A stretch of DNA of 5,847 nt from assembly GCA_025358235.1 (NCBI GenBank), contig JANYKH010000063.1:1-5847 (forward strand), read 5' to 3'. Below are positions 1-5,847 of the stretch, piece after piece (the first letter of the stretch is position 1; every line of letters begins with the position of its first letter). Under the pieces are notes generated by a model that was given only the letters and a program-made list of their open reading frames with translations, was not told where the DNA came from and did not search any database. The stretch is from Chloroflexota bacterium. Its GTDB lineage: Bacteria; Chloroflexota; Dehalococcoidia; Dehalococcoidales; RBG-16-60-22. A program made the position numbers and the translations under genes.

Positions 1-72
1 CTGATTGATTAAGACCTCGGCCTGACGCAGCTTGCCGATGATCTGCTCTGGGGTATTGAATTTCTTTGGCAT
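1..72 (-). CDS. IS3-family transposase OrfA, N-terminal 24 codons (partial)
   Basis: The minus strand encodes MPKKFNTPEQIIGKLRQAEV followed by LINQ before leaving the window. This is the typical start of an IS3-family OrfA: a basic N-terminus, then the TPEQIIGKLRQAEVL helix that opens the helix-turn-helix DNA-binding region which recognises the element's ends. The ATG at 72-70 has a good ribosome binding site, AAGGAG on the minus strand (86-81), eight bases upstream. In this family OrfA is normally followed by OrfB, the DDE integrase, made by -1 frameshifting; that part is out of view. Whether the element is intact cannot be judged. Confidence 0.85.
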   Translation of the reverse strand, partial: MPKKFNTPEQIIGKLRQAEVLINQ

Positions 73-136
73 TTAACCCTCTCCTTTCGGTCACAGTCTA
101 ACATTAAGACTGGACTCGTTTAAGGGGGTCAGGTCA
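1..136 (-). mobile_element. Left end of an IS3-family insertion sequence (truncated by window edge)
   Basis: Read on the minus strand, the segment starts at 136 with TGACCTGACCCCC, the TG-start and C-run pattern usual for IS3-family terminal inverted repeats. It continues through a ~60-base leader to a ribosome binding site and the start of an orfA-type transposase. The other end is outside the window, so neither the partner repeat nor the target duplication can be checked. The bases just outside the proposed end are TAAC (137-140). The outer boundary is inferred from the motif only and could be off by a few bases. Confidence 0.7.
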
Positions 137-163
137 TAACCGAGTCTCGTTTGCAAGCTATCA

Positions 164-457
164 TCAGCCGGTTGACAAAAGCTGCAAATCAAAAGAATTT
201 AACACAAGCCTGATATCCTCTACAAAATACCTACTTTTTGACGCCTGCACCTCATAATACCACCATAGTACAAAGATACCTGGTATAAAGGTAACCCCAC
301 CCGTTTTGCCCCCATTGGTTATCCCTTTCATCTCACCGGACGGACCACCATGGAAATTTGATGCTTTCCCGTTATTTAGACACGAAAACGGCTTTGTTAA
401 CCCAATTCCTGGTTCCAGCGCGAGATTATAAGTCCCTAAATTAGTACCAATATTGGA
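164..457 (-). pseudogene. 97-codon open frame without a proper start; possible gene remnant
   Basis: On the minus strand the frame is open from just after a TAG (460-458) to a TGA (166-164), 97 sense codons. Its first ATG is codon 43 (331-329). The translation looks protein-like: a Gly-rich middle (GGPSGEMKGITNGGKTGG), then the hydrophobic/aromatic run IPGIFVLWWYYEV, then a mixed tail ending LNSFDLQLLSTG. I do not recognise a family. The lack of an N-terminal start, no clear ribosome binding site, and an IS end 28 bases beyond the stop all fit a decayed 3' fragment of a gene. Two plus-strand frames are also open over part of this stretch, so openness alone is weak evidence. It could be non-coding sequence. 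Confidence 0.3.
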
Positions 458-462
458 CTAAG

Positions 463-798
463 TTGGCACCAAATAATGCATTTGTTCCGTTAAAATGCAG
501 TTGTGAGTATGGGATAATTGCTGTGGAAAATTTAACTTACGACAGTGATAACTGGTCTCTGCCACCATTGGGGTGCGTTTTAATTGATTGCCCTTTAATT
601 CCTTTTTTGAAATTAAGCAGATCAATTAAACTCGTCTCGGGATCACCTGAATTGCATAGTCAATGTGCCCTGTGCGAGCATTACCGTGGACCAATCACGG
701 ATAGTGAAATCGCCCAGTTAAGAAAAAAAAGAATTCAAATGTGTTTTAACACAAATAATAAGTCTACATTCGGAAGGATTAAGGAGAAAACAAAATGA
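463..798 (+). CDS. Possible small cysteine-containing hypothetical protein
   Basis: I do not recognise this 111-residue frame. It has two cysteine pairs, CSC at residues 12-14 and CALC at 68-71, the latter followed by EHYRG. This spacing could bind a metal in zinc-ribbon fashion, but that is inference. Single cysteines sit near 38, 43 and 94. The C-terminal third is basic and helical in character (SEIAQLRKKRI). No signal peptide is visible. The only early start is a TTG at 463 with no evident ribosome binding site; no in-frame ATG occurs until near the end. The stop overlaps the next gene's start as ATGA (795-798), which favours a real, translationally coupled gene. The same frame is open upstream from an ATG at 361 except for one TAG (442-444), so an inactivated longer gene is another reading. 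Confidence 0.4.
   Translation: MAPNNAFVPLKCSCEYGIIAVENLTYDSDNWSLPPLGCVLIDCPLIPFLKLSRSIKLVSGSPELHSQCALCEHYRGPITDSEIAQLRKKRIQMCFNTNNKSTFGRIKEKTK
781..786 (+). promoter_or_regulatory. Ribosome binding site for the 795-1331 exported protein
   Basis: AAGGAG lies eight bases before the ATG at 795. It is a strong Shine-Dalgarno match and fixes this start, which also gives a complete signal peptide. It sits inside the last codons of the preceding frame. No convincing promoter was seen between 463 and 780. Confidence 0.85.
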
Positions 799-1331
799 AA
801 CGGTATTTATCCCTTTTCCTGGCACTGGTTGTCATTTGTTCCATGGTTATGTCCGGAACGGCTCTGGCTGCTCCTCCCCAGGGCAAAATTGTTGCAACGG
901 GCGTTGTCTGGGGCATCACTCCCGGGACGGTTGCCTCTGCCGGCGACAGCGCCAGGTGGATCGTGATGGAGAGAGATGTTTACGGCACGTTTGACGGACC
1001 TGAAATCACAGGCTTTTTTGATTTCAAGTATAAGGCAAATATTGAATCAGTTGACACACAGGCCGGCAATCTTCATGGCGTGTTGACGGCTGCCAATGGC
1101 GACGTAACATTAAATATGGTCGGCACCAACGAAGCACTCACGTTTGCGGGCATTATCGTGGAAGCAGGCCAGTATGTTGCAGTTTATCAATCATTCATGA
1201 GCGGTCACTGGAACTATCTTACCGGCGGCAAGGGTGAGGGTAAATTCTCTGGCTATACCAAGTTTAAAGTTGATACCACTGGCCACGTGATTGGAATGAT
1301 CCCTGCGGAATTTACCTTAACCGGAAAATAA
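795..1331 (+). CDS. Small exported protein of unknown function
   Basis: The gene encodes 178 residues. The N-terminus is a classical Sec signal peptide: MKR, a hydrophobic core over residues 4-20 (LSLFLALVVICSMVM) and a likely signal peptidase I cut after ALA at 23-25. No lipobox is present, since C15 lies in the core. The mature part of about 153 residues has alternating hydrophobic/polar stretches with many Gly, Thr and Val and no further cysteines. This suggests an all-beta fold (for example YGTFDGPEITGFFDFKYKAN and GKFSGYTKFKVDTTGHVIGM). No transmembrane anchor or sorting motif follows, so the product should be released or loosely wall-bound. I do not recognise the family and assign no function. 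The start is fixed by the AAGGAG at 781-786. The gene ends 31 bases before a strong terminator and is probably the last gene of its transcript. Confidence 0.88.
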   Translation: MKRYLSLFLALVVICSMVMSGTALAAPPQGKIVATGVVWGITPGTVASAGDSARWIVMERDVYGTFDGPEITGFFDFKYKANIESVDTQAGNLHGVLTAANGDVTLNMVGTNEALTFAGIIVEAGQYVAVYQSFMSGHWNYLTGGKGEGKFSGYTKFKVDTTGHVIGMIPAEFTLTGK

Positions 1332-1362
1332 ATACCCAATCCTGACTCTAAATCGAGTTATT

Positions 1363-1397
1363 AAGGCGGGTTGTGTAACAGCAGCCCGCCTTTCTTT
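1363..1397 (+). terminator. Rho-independent terminator after the exported protein gene
   Basis: AAGGCGGGTT (1363-1372) pairs with AGCCCGCCTT (1383-1392): ten pairs including one G-U, extendable by G1373-C1382 to leave an 8-base loop. It is followed by the T-rich run TTTCTTT. The stem begins 31 bases after the stop at 1329-1331. In the opposite direction the stem is followed by AATAACTCG, so it is not a good terminator for the convergent operon. Confidence 0.9.
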
Positions 1398-1449
1398 ATC
1401 TTCTTAATTGGGTGTCATCACTCCCCAGTTCAATCCAAAATCGGGGAAT

Positions 1450-1717
1450 ATTGCGTGCGTCAGCCCGGTTCGGGCGCAACGTCCAGGCCAGAGGGTTTTG
1501 ACTGCCGCTGTCTTGAACGTCCTAGGGATGGCATAAGGACGCCGCCTGTCTAAAGTCACAGGAAATGGCGGTCTACTGGAAGGGCATTAGTGGCTGATCA
1601 TCCCTGACAGGCATCAGGGTTATCACTACTTGACTCGGGATCAGATTGGGCTAACGGACAAGCCATGTTGCGGGGAAATCCTAATCCTGTGAGCAATGCT
1701 TTTGCGAACCTGACCGG
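1450..1717 (+). ncRNA. Candidate structured RNA, HEARO/omega-RNA-like, without its protein gene
   Basis: This gap between convergent genes lacks a credible ORF but contains many potential stems when read on the plus strand. They are: GCCCG/CGGGC (1463-1467 with 1471-1475, 3-base loop, followed by GCA); CGTCC/GGACG (1518-1522 with 1537-1541); CCTGT/ACAGG (1545-1549 with 1558-1562); TAGTG/CACTA (1588-1592 with 1624-1628) enclosing CCCTGA/TCAGGG (1602-1607 with 1614-1619); GGCT/AGCC (1649-1652 with 1661-1664); and CGGGAT/ATCCTG (1636-1641 with 1684-1689, one G-U). A longer-range match, GGGATG 1525-1530 with CATCCC 1599-1604, partly competes with one stem and could be a pseudoknot. The order of elements recalls the guide RNAs of IscB/IsrB (HEARO): a small hairpin followed by GCGCA, and near the 3' end GACAAGCCA (1657-1665) then GGGGAA (1672-1677). 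That likeness is from memory of one IscB omega-RNA and unverified. Boundaries are approximate. No IscB, IsrB or HNH gene is in the window. Confidence 0.35.
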
Positions 1718-1743
1718 ATAGTGTTATTTAGCGTGCAGAATAA

Positions 1744-3357
1744 TTAATCCCACCAGCGTTCTGCCCGTTTTTTGGCATGCTCGGCCCAGGTAAATAAGCC
1801 AATTACGATAAGAAGAATCGCCGCCCCAGACCACCAGACGAAAGCCCACTTGGACACGGTTTTGGCGGTTGGTGCCCGTGATTCTGCAACCGTGAAGTTT
1901 CCTTTGACGTTATTCACGTCTACCTGAAAAGAGCCCGGCTGATCGCTAATGACCGTAAAAGTTACTTCCTCAGTGGCCCCGGGAGCTACGGTGACAGTCA
2001 TTGTTTTGTCGATAATCCCCGGAATATTCAAATTAACATTGTACTCGCCGGTCTTCCCGCCACGGTTAAACACAAAGGCGGAAACCCGGACCGGTTCCCC
2101 CGGTTTCGCAGATGAAGGTGTCACCATTAAACTCTGCATCTGGATATCCGCTCTTGCCGGGATTACCGGGTTATCGATAATTACCGGAATTGATTCCGTT
2201 TTTTCAAACTCGACGGCAAAGATGGAAAAATGTGTCACCCAGGCTGATACGGTACCGGCCGAACTAATAAATGAATCGAGGGCCGTCCATGAGTTGGTAG
2301 ATTCATCAAAAAACGTGATGAACGGGATCGTCCCTTCCGGTACCTTTGACGTATCGTAACGCATGGTGAGCAGGAAAGGCTCACTGAAGGTGCCGTGTTC
2401 AATTCTCTCGCCTTTTACGTACATCGCCAGAGAAAACACGTCACTCGCCAGAAGCCGGCCTGAAGGCAACGCCGGTACGTTTAAAGGGGGAGTTACATCA
2501 ACCGTTATCCTGTCCGGAACCTGACCGCTGGCATTAATAACAGTGCCGGGCTGGATAGATATGGCTACAGGAGCGCCTGATGGCTGACCGCTCTGGCTGG
2601 CACCTGTGGACCCGTCCGGGTTAACAGGGATGGCAGTTTCAGTGCCGGCTATCTGGACAGTAATAACGGTTGGGACTGACGGAGGGGGTTCCGGTACCGC
2701 AGGAGTATCAGGATTGGTAGCCGAACCTCCCGAAGACGAAGGATCAACAGGGTCGCTAGTCCCGTTAGAGGGGGGCGGGGTGGTTTTGATCATATCCAGG
2801 CGGTAATTGATGCTAAAAGACAGCCGGTCTCCCTGAACTTCATTCCCGGTATTGGCCGGCAATTCCCATCCCCAGGTAAGGGTGTAGGTGGCACCGGCGG
2901 GGAAGGGGTCAATCTTAATGTATCGGGAGTCAGTGGCACTTTGCGGCAGCCGGTTGATGGTGCTTGGCATCGCTATGTTGGTGCTTTTGTTGATACAGTT
3001 GATGGTGAATAATACATAGTTGCCAAGTTCACCCGGCTCAGCAAGATTGCCGGTCTCCGAAGTGGGGTTTAACCCTTCGCTATCGACAACGTCTGAGACC
3101 CAGAGGGTTAATGAACCGTCAGTAGTGCTGCTGTTGAGCAGGGTTACCGTCTGAACACCCACATCCCCGGGCTTAAGATCGGTAATGTTCCATCTTGCCG
3201 CGCCGGTTCCCCCGATGACCAGGCCAGGAGTCGCAGCTCTGGCTTCTATTCCCGGCCCGAGTAAAACGGGAACAACGATGAGTATGACCGGGATTATTCT
3301 CATAATCAGGTCTTTCATCCTTATACTTATAAAGGATTTAAGTTTACTAATTAGCAT
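1744..3357 (-). CDS. Membrane-anchored surface protein: TasA/camelysin-like, ZU5-like and CARDB-like domains
   Basis: This is a multidomain exported protein of 537 residues from the first ATG. A signal peptide precedes a likely cut at ARA (39-41). Residues ~43-190 resemble TasA/camelysin (M73-like) fibre proteins: LKPGDVGVQTVTL at 61-73, then WGWELPANTGNEVQGDRLSF at 162-181, with the characteristic W-LP-TGNE-QGD motif. Residues ~191-260 form a Pro/Ser/Gly-rich linker. Residues ~300-385 resemble ZU5-type beta domains (SKVPEGTIPFITFFDE, VTHFSIFAV). Residues ~404-490 resemble a CARDB/cell-adhesion domain (KPGEPVRVSAFVFNRGG). Residues 504-524 form a membrane helix, followed by the basic tail HAKKRAERWWD. 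The product should sit outside the cell, tethered by its C-terminus, perhaps as base or anchor of a fibre. The first ATG overlaps the upstream gene by 11 bases and lacks a ribosome binding site. M14 (3318) or M19 (3303) would give a more usual signal peptide. Confidence 0.85.
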   Translation of the reverse strand: MLISKLKSFISIRMKDLIMRIIPVILIVVPVLLGPGIEARAATPGLVIGGTGAARWNITDLKPGDVGVQTVTLLNSSTTDGSLTLWVSDVVDSEGLNPTSETGNLAEPGELGNYVLFTINCINKSTNIAMPSTINRLPQSATDSRYIKIDPFPAGATYTLTWGWELPANTGNEVQGDRLSFSINYRLDMIKTTPPPSNGTSDPVDPSSSGGSATNPDTPAVPEPPPSVPTVITVQIAGTETAIPVNPDGSTGASQSGQPSGAPVAISIQPGTVINASGQVPDRITVDVTPPLNVPALPSGRLLASDVFSLAMYVKGERIEHGTFSEPFLLTMRYDTSKVPEGTIPFITFFDESTNSWTALDSFISSAGTVSAWVTHFSIFAVEFEKTESIPVIIDNPVIPARADIQMQSLMVTPSSAKPGEPVRVSAFVFNRGGKTGEYNVNLNIPGIIDKTMTVTVAPGATEEVTFTVISDQPGSFQVDVNNVKGNFTVAESRAPTAKTVSKWAFVWWSGAAILLIVIGLFTWAEHAKKRAERWWD

Positions 3358-5554
3358 AGTAATAAGTTCTTACTGCCTGCACGGCCGGCGTATTTACTAT
3401 CAGGCTGGTGGTCAAAGTGGCACGCCATTGCTTATAACGTCCTACCGAAAGCCCTGTCTGGACGGGAGAGGTGGCGCCGACGGATGTCCAGCCCACTGAC
3501 TGATCATCTTTCAAAAATGCGGTGTCAGACGATCTAACTTCAAAAGTTAACCCGGTGTTGGCGGGCAAAGTACTATCCCAGATCAGGGCATCCCACCGGG
3601 CGCTGGCTTTACCGGTATCAAAAACATCTGAGGCCAGTTTACCACTGGGGTAATAGATATTAACCGATTGGGTCATCGCGCCGCCGGCGGCCACTGACCC
3701 CGGCGCCACAGCAATGGTTGTGTGCCAGGAATTATTCAAATAATCATAACGCCAGAATGTCGTTTGCGTAATACCACGGAGTGCATAGATGAATGTATCG
3801 TCACCAATTGCCAGAGCTCCGCCCGCGCCTTCAGGAGCCGGAGCGACTGCCGCCGCGGCCCAGGTATTGGAAGCGATGGTATATTTCATGAACGTGGTGG
3901 TGGCTCCGCCCGCGAAGCCGTAAATGTAGGTTCCATCAGTGGTCAGGGCTCCGCCGGTGCCAATGACGGAAGTGGGATTACCCATGGGCGCCCAGGCATT
4001 TCCCGCGATACTGAATCTAAAGAACACCTGTTGGGAGTTGCCTACAAAGGCATAGATAAAGCCATTGTTATAAACCAGAGCGCCGCCCGCATTAACTGCT
4101 TGTGTGATAATGGGCATCGTTGTCCAGGAATCTAGCGCAGTATCGTAGCGCCAGAAATTTTGAGTGTTATTACCGCCCAGGGCGTAAATGTACCTGGAGC
4201 CATCGTAAGCGAGCGCTGCCCCCTGGCCAACAGTGACCGGTGCTACAGCAGGAACGGGTGTTGCCCAGGCGAGGGTGGATGGGTTGTATTTCCAGAAGGC
4301 GGTGGTTATTCCACCCCGGAATCCATAAACGTAGCCACCAGCATACGTAAGCGCGCCCCCGGTACCGACGGCAGCAGGCGCTACAGCCAACACAGACCAG
4401 GTATCAGTTGGCATGTCGTACTGCCAAAATGTGGTCGCGCCGCCTTGGAAAGCATACATTTTTCCAGCAGGTGAACCATCCCAGCAGATCGCGCCGCCTG
4501 CAGTAACCGTAGCAGGGGCAACCTGAACCGAGGTTGTATCCCAAGCATTAGCGGTAATATCATAACGCCAGCAGGTTGTGCTTCCTCTCTGTCCCTGGAA
4601 CGCCAAGATGGAATTGCTGGCTTTATCGTAGCTTAGCGAGGCGCCTGCAGCGGTGTTAGCGGGAGCAGCGGTCATTGCTAACCACGAGTTGGCCCCGATA
4701 TCATATCGGTAAAATGTTTGACTGCTGCCGCAGAAAGCGTAAAGGTATGAACCTCCCAGTTCCAGCGCGCCGCCAGTAGTGATGTTAGCGGCCGTAGAGG
4801 CCCTTGACCCCCATGCATTGAGGGCTATGTCATATCTAAGGAATATATTGCCACCCTTGCCGCAAAGAAGGTAAAGGTAATACTTGGATGTCCCGCTGTC
4901 GTACAGGTAAACCATGCCCGAGCCTGCCCCCGCCACCGTTCCGGGCTGAGCAAGCGTGGTCGTCCAGTTGTTGGCGACGATGTTGTAACGCCAGAAAGCC
5001 GTGCTTCTATTGGCTCTCGTGGCGTATATGGCAGGAGTTGTGCCGTCGGTTGCATAAATCAGCGCGGCTCCGGTTCCGGGAGCGGCCGGCGCCGCCGTCA
5101 TTGCGGACCAGGTATTAGCGCCGATGTCATAGCGCCAGAATGCGGTGGTGCCACCTTGAAAAGCATAAACGAAATTCCCGCCATCGTAACCGAGAGCGGC
5201 CCCTGCAGCCGTGTTTACGGCGCCCGGTGTACCGGCCATCGCAGTCCACCCATCCGTTTCGTGATCATATTTCCAGAACGCGGTGGTACCGCCCTGAAAA
5301 GCAAAAGTGTAACGAGTGTGAACAGCGAGTGTGATATCTCCAGGGGTCGTCGCGATGTCTACATTAGTCAGTAAACCTTTGGCGAAATCAGATTGGGCCG
5401 TTTCGTTCCAGCTTACAGATGACCAAGCGGTAGCGCGGTTCCCGCCGGAGGTTTCCGGGTCTGAAATTGCGCCCAGAGTGCCGGAAACGGTGTAGGCAAA
5501 CAGCCCTACCGCGAGGGTTATTATACAAATCAAGTTAATCCAAAGATGTTTCAC
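3347..5554 (-). CDS. Secreted twelve-repeat kelch-like beta-propeller protein with C-terminal beta-sandwich
   Basis: The gene encodes 735 residues. Residues 1-28 form an N-terminal hydrophobic export signal (core LICIITLAVGLFAYTV), so the protein is exported; no C-terminal anchor is seen. Residues ~29-73 are a short Ser/Thr-rich segment. Residues ~74-625 carry twelve kelch-like repeats of 43-51 residues with the pattern GGALxYDG, YxYAFxGG, FWRYD, NxW, APA, typical of propeller blades that bind partners or glycans. The usual double-Gly and spaced aromatic residues are present; no catalytic residues were recognised. Residues ~635-735 (ASDVFDTG, ARWDALIWDSTLPANTG, FEVRSS) look like a jelly-roll beta-sandwich often attached to such propellers. 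The start is a GTG at 5554, eight bases after the upstream stop, with only a weak ribosome binding site, so coupling is likely. No alternative start retains the signal. A role in adhesion or matrix binding is inferred from the neighbours. Confidence 0.88.
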   Translation of the reverse strand: MKHLWINLICIITLAVGLFAYTVSGTLGAISDPETSGGNRATAWSSVSWNETAQSDFAKGLLTNVDIATTPGDITLAVHTRYTFAFQGGTTAFWKYDHETDGWTAMAGTPGAVNTAAGAALGYDGGNFVYAFQGGTTAFWRYDIGANTWSAMTAAPAAPGTGAALIYATDGTTPAIYATRANRSTAFWRYNIVANNWTTTLAQPGTVAGAGSGMVYLYDSGTSKYYLYLLCGKGGNIFLRYDIALNAWGSRASTAANITTGGALELGGSYLYAFCGSSQTFYRYDIGANSWLAMTAAPANTAAGASLSYDKASNSILAFQGQRGSTTCWRYDITANAWDTTSVQVAPATVTAGGAICWDGSPAGKMYAFQGGATTFWQYDMPTDTWSVLAVAPAAVGTGGALTYAGGYVYGFRGGITTAFWKYNPSTLAWATPVPAVAPVTVGQGAALAYDGSRYIYALGGNNTQNFWRYDTALDSWTTMPIITQAVNAGGALVYNNGFIYAFVGNSQQVFFRFSIAGNAWAPMGNPTSVIGTGGALTTDGTYIYGFAGGATTTFMKYTIASNTWAAAAVAPAPEGAGGALAIGDDTFIYALRGITQTTFWRYDYLNNSWHTTIAVAPGSVAAGGAMTQSVNIYYPSGKLASDVFDTGKASARWDALIWDSTLPANTGLTFEVRSSDTAFLKDDQSVGWTSVGATSPVQTGLSVGRYKQWRATLTTSLIVNTPAVQAVRTYYYAN
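3680..5335 (-). repeat. Twelve degenerate ~135-150 bp tandem repeats encoding kelch-like blades
   Basis: Successive FWRYD-type motifs fall at residues 94, 140, 188, 239, 282, 329, 377, 421, 468, 512, 556 and 601 of the 735-residue protein, a period of 43-51 residues. Blades 1 and 2 are the most alike (both contain AFQGGTTAFW), suggesting a recent duplication. Blades 3, 4 and 6 are the most diverged: blade 3 reads YATRANRSTAFW, blade 4 has LLCGKGGNIFLRYD, and blade 6 has CWRYD. Confidence 0.85.
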
Positions 5555-5562
5555 ATCGATCT

Positions 5563-5847
5563 CTAACTCTGGGTGAGGGTGAAAGTGATATCTATCTGGA
5601 CGGTATCACTCTGGATAATGTTATCGACCACATCTACGTCATCCGCCGTGCCGAATAAACCGTCAACCCCGGCCCCTTTTATATCGCTGGCCAGAGCCCA
5701 TTCAAGGGTGTAAGTTAGGGTACCGCTGGCCGCCAGCGCCTGACTTTGCGCATCCAGGGCGGCTTTCAGGCCGGAGGCGGGCACATAATTGGTAGCACTG
5801 CCCAGGAAGTTGGTGGAACCTCTCTTGACCCTTACGCCGAGGTAGGT
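5563..5847 (-). CDS. Probable TasA/camelysin-like fibre protein, C-terminal 94 residues (partial)
   Basis: The frame is open to the right edge of the window, beginning TYLGVRVKRGSTNFLG, and ends at a TAG (5565-5563). The visible part contains LTYTLEWALASDIKGAG, an acidic GLFGTADDVDVVDN segment that could bind calcium, and the closing strand QSDTVQIDITFTL. An aromatic LEW strand, then N-x2-QSDTVQ, then a hydrophobic final strand matches the C-terminal signature of TasA/camelysin-like secreted fibre proteins, where NExQGDSxxF is usual. It also parallels the same region of the 1744-3357 protein. A GTG at 5784 lies within the frame but is not the start. The stop is eight bases from the next gene's GTG, so both belong to one operon. 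The family call rests on a short segment. Confidence 0.7.
   Translation of the reverse strand, partial: TYLGVRVKRGSTNFLGSATNYVPASGLKAALDAQSQALAASGTLTYTLEWALASDIKGAGVDGLFGTADDVDVVDNIIQSDTVQIDITFTLTQS

Noticed and set aside
172..200. Possible promoter with TTGACA at 172-177
   Set aside because: At 17 bases spacing the -10 would be GAATTT, a poor match, and the site overlaps the end of the minus-strand open frame.
281..289. Extended -10-like TGGTATAAA
   Set aside because: There is no -35 match at the right spacing, and no supported start follows for over 170 bases.
291..428. Plus-strand open frame rich in proline (VTPPVLPPLVIPFISPDG)
   Set aside because: It has no start codon and is the mirror of the more protein-like minus-strand frame over the same bases.
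1371..1553. 60-codon plus-strand frame after the exported protein gene
   Set aside because: Its start lies inside the terminator hairpin, there is no ribosome binding site, and the Pro/Arg/Cys-rich translation looks like a by-product of the structured region.
1693..1705. Small hairpin GCAA/TTGC near the end of the minus-strand operon as its terminator
   Set aside because: The stem is only four pairs and no T-run follows it on the minus strand.
1949..2806. Plus-strand frames at 1949-2359 and 2606-2806
   Set aside because: They lie wholly inside the opposite-strand surface protein gene, whose domains and signal peptide are convincing.
3722..5374. Several plus-strand frames and two short minus-strand frames within 3722-5374
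   Set aside because: They are shadows of the repetitive kelch-like gene: translations are Arg/Gly/Pro-rich without domain features.
1..5847. CRISPR array, tRNA or rRNA genes
   Set aside because: No regular direct repeats with unique spacers, no cloverleaf and no rRNA-like segments were seen. The repeats at 3680-5335 are coding.

Overview
The window looks like a chromosomal segment of a Gram-positive bacterium, plausibly a Firmicute of the clostridial/Peptococcaceae type. This is inferred from AAGGAG ribosome binding sites, TasA/camelysin-like surface proteins and long secreted repeat proteins. No gene fixes the species. GC content is lower in the first ~800 bases than in the rest.

Layout. 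Bases 1-136 are the left end of an IS3-family insertion sequence: a terminal inverted repeat and the first 24 codons of its orfA transposase on the minus strand. Bases 137-462 hold no convincing complete gene, but a 97-codon open frame without a usable N-terminal start runs on the minus strand (457-164) and may be a gene remnant. A possible small cysteine-containing protein (463-798, +) overlaps by ATGA the well-supported gene for a small exported protein of unknown function (795-1331, +), which ends at a strong intrinsic terminator (1363-1397).

The 346-base gap 1398-1743 lies between convergent genes and has no credible ORF. It is rich in potential RNA stems and resembles in places the HEARO/omega-RNA class used by IscB/IsrB proteins, but no such protein gene is present. 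This is the most interesting candidate in the window.

Bases 1744-5847 are a minus-strand surface-protein operon read from right to left: the C-terminal part of a probable TasA/camelysin-like fibre protein (5563-5847), a 735-residue secreted protein with twelve kelch-like repeats and a C-terminal beta-sandwich (3347-5554), and a 537-residue protein with a TasA/camelysin-like domain, a Pro/Ser/Gly linker, a ZU5-like region, a CARDB-like domain and a C-terminal membrane anchor (1744-3357). The genes are separated by 8 bases or overlap by 11, so they are probably co-translated. Together they suggest an extracellular fibre or adhesion assembly with a membrane-anchored member. The promoter, and any dedicated signal peptidase such as SipW, would lie beyond the right edge.
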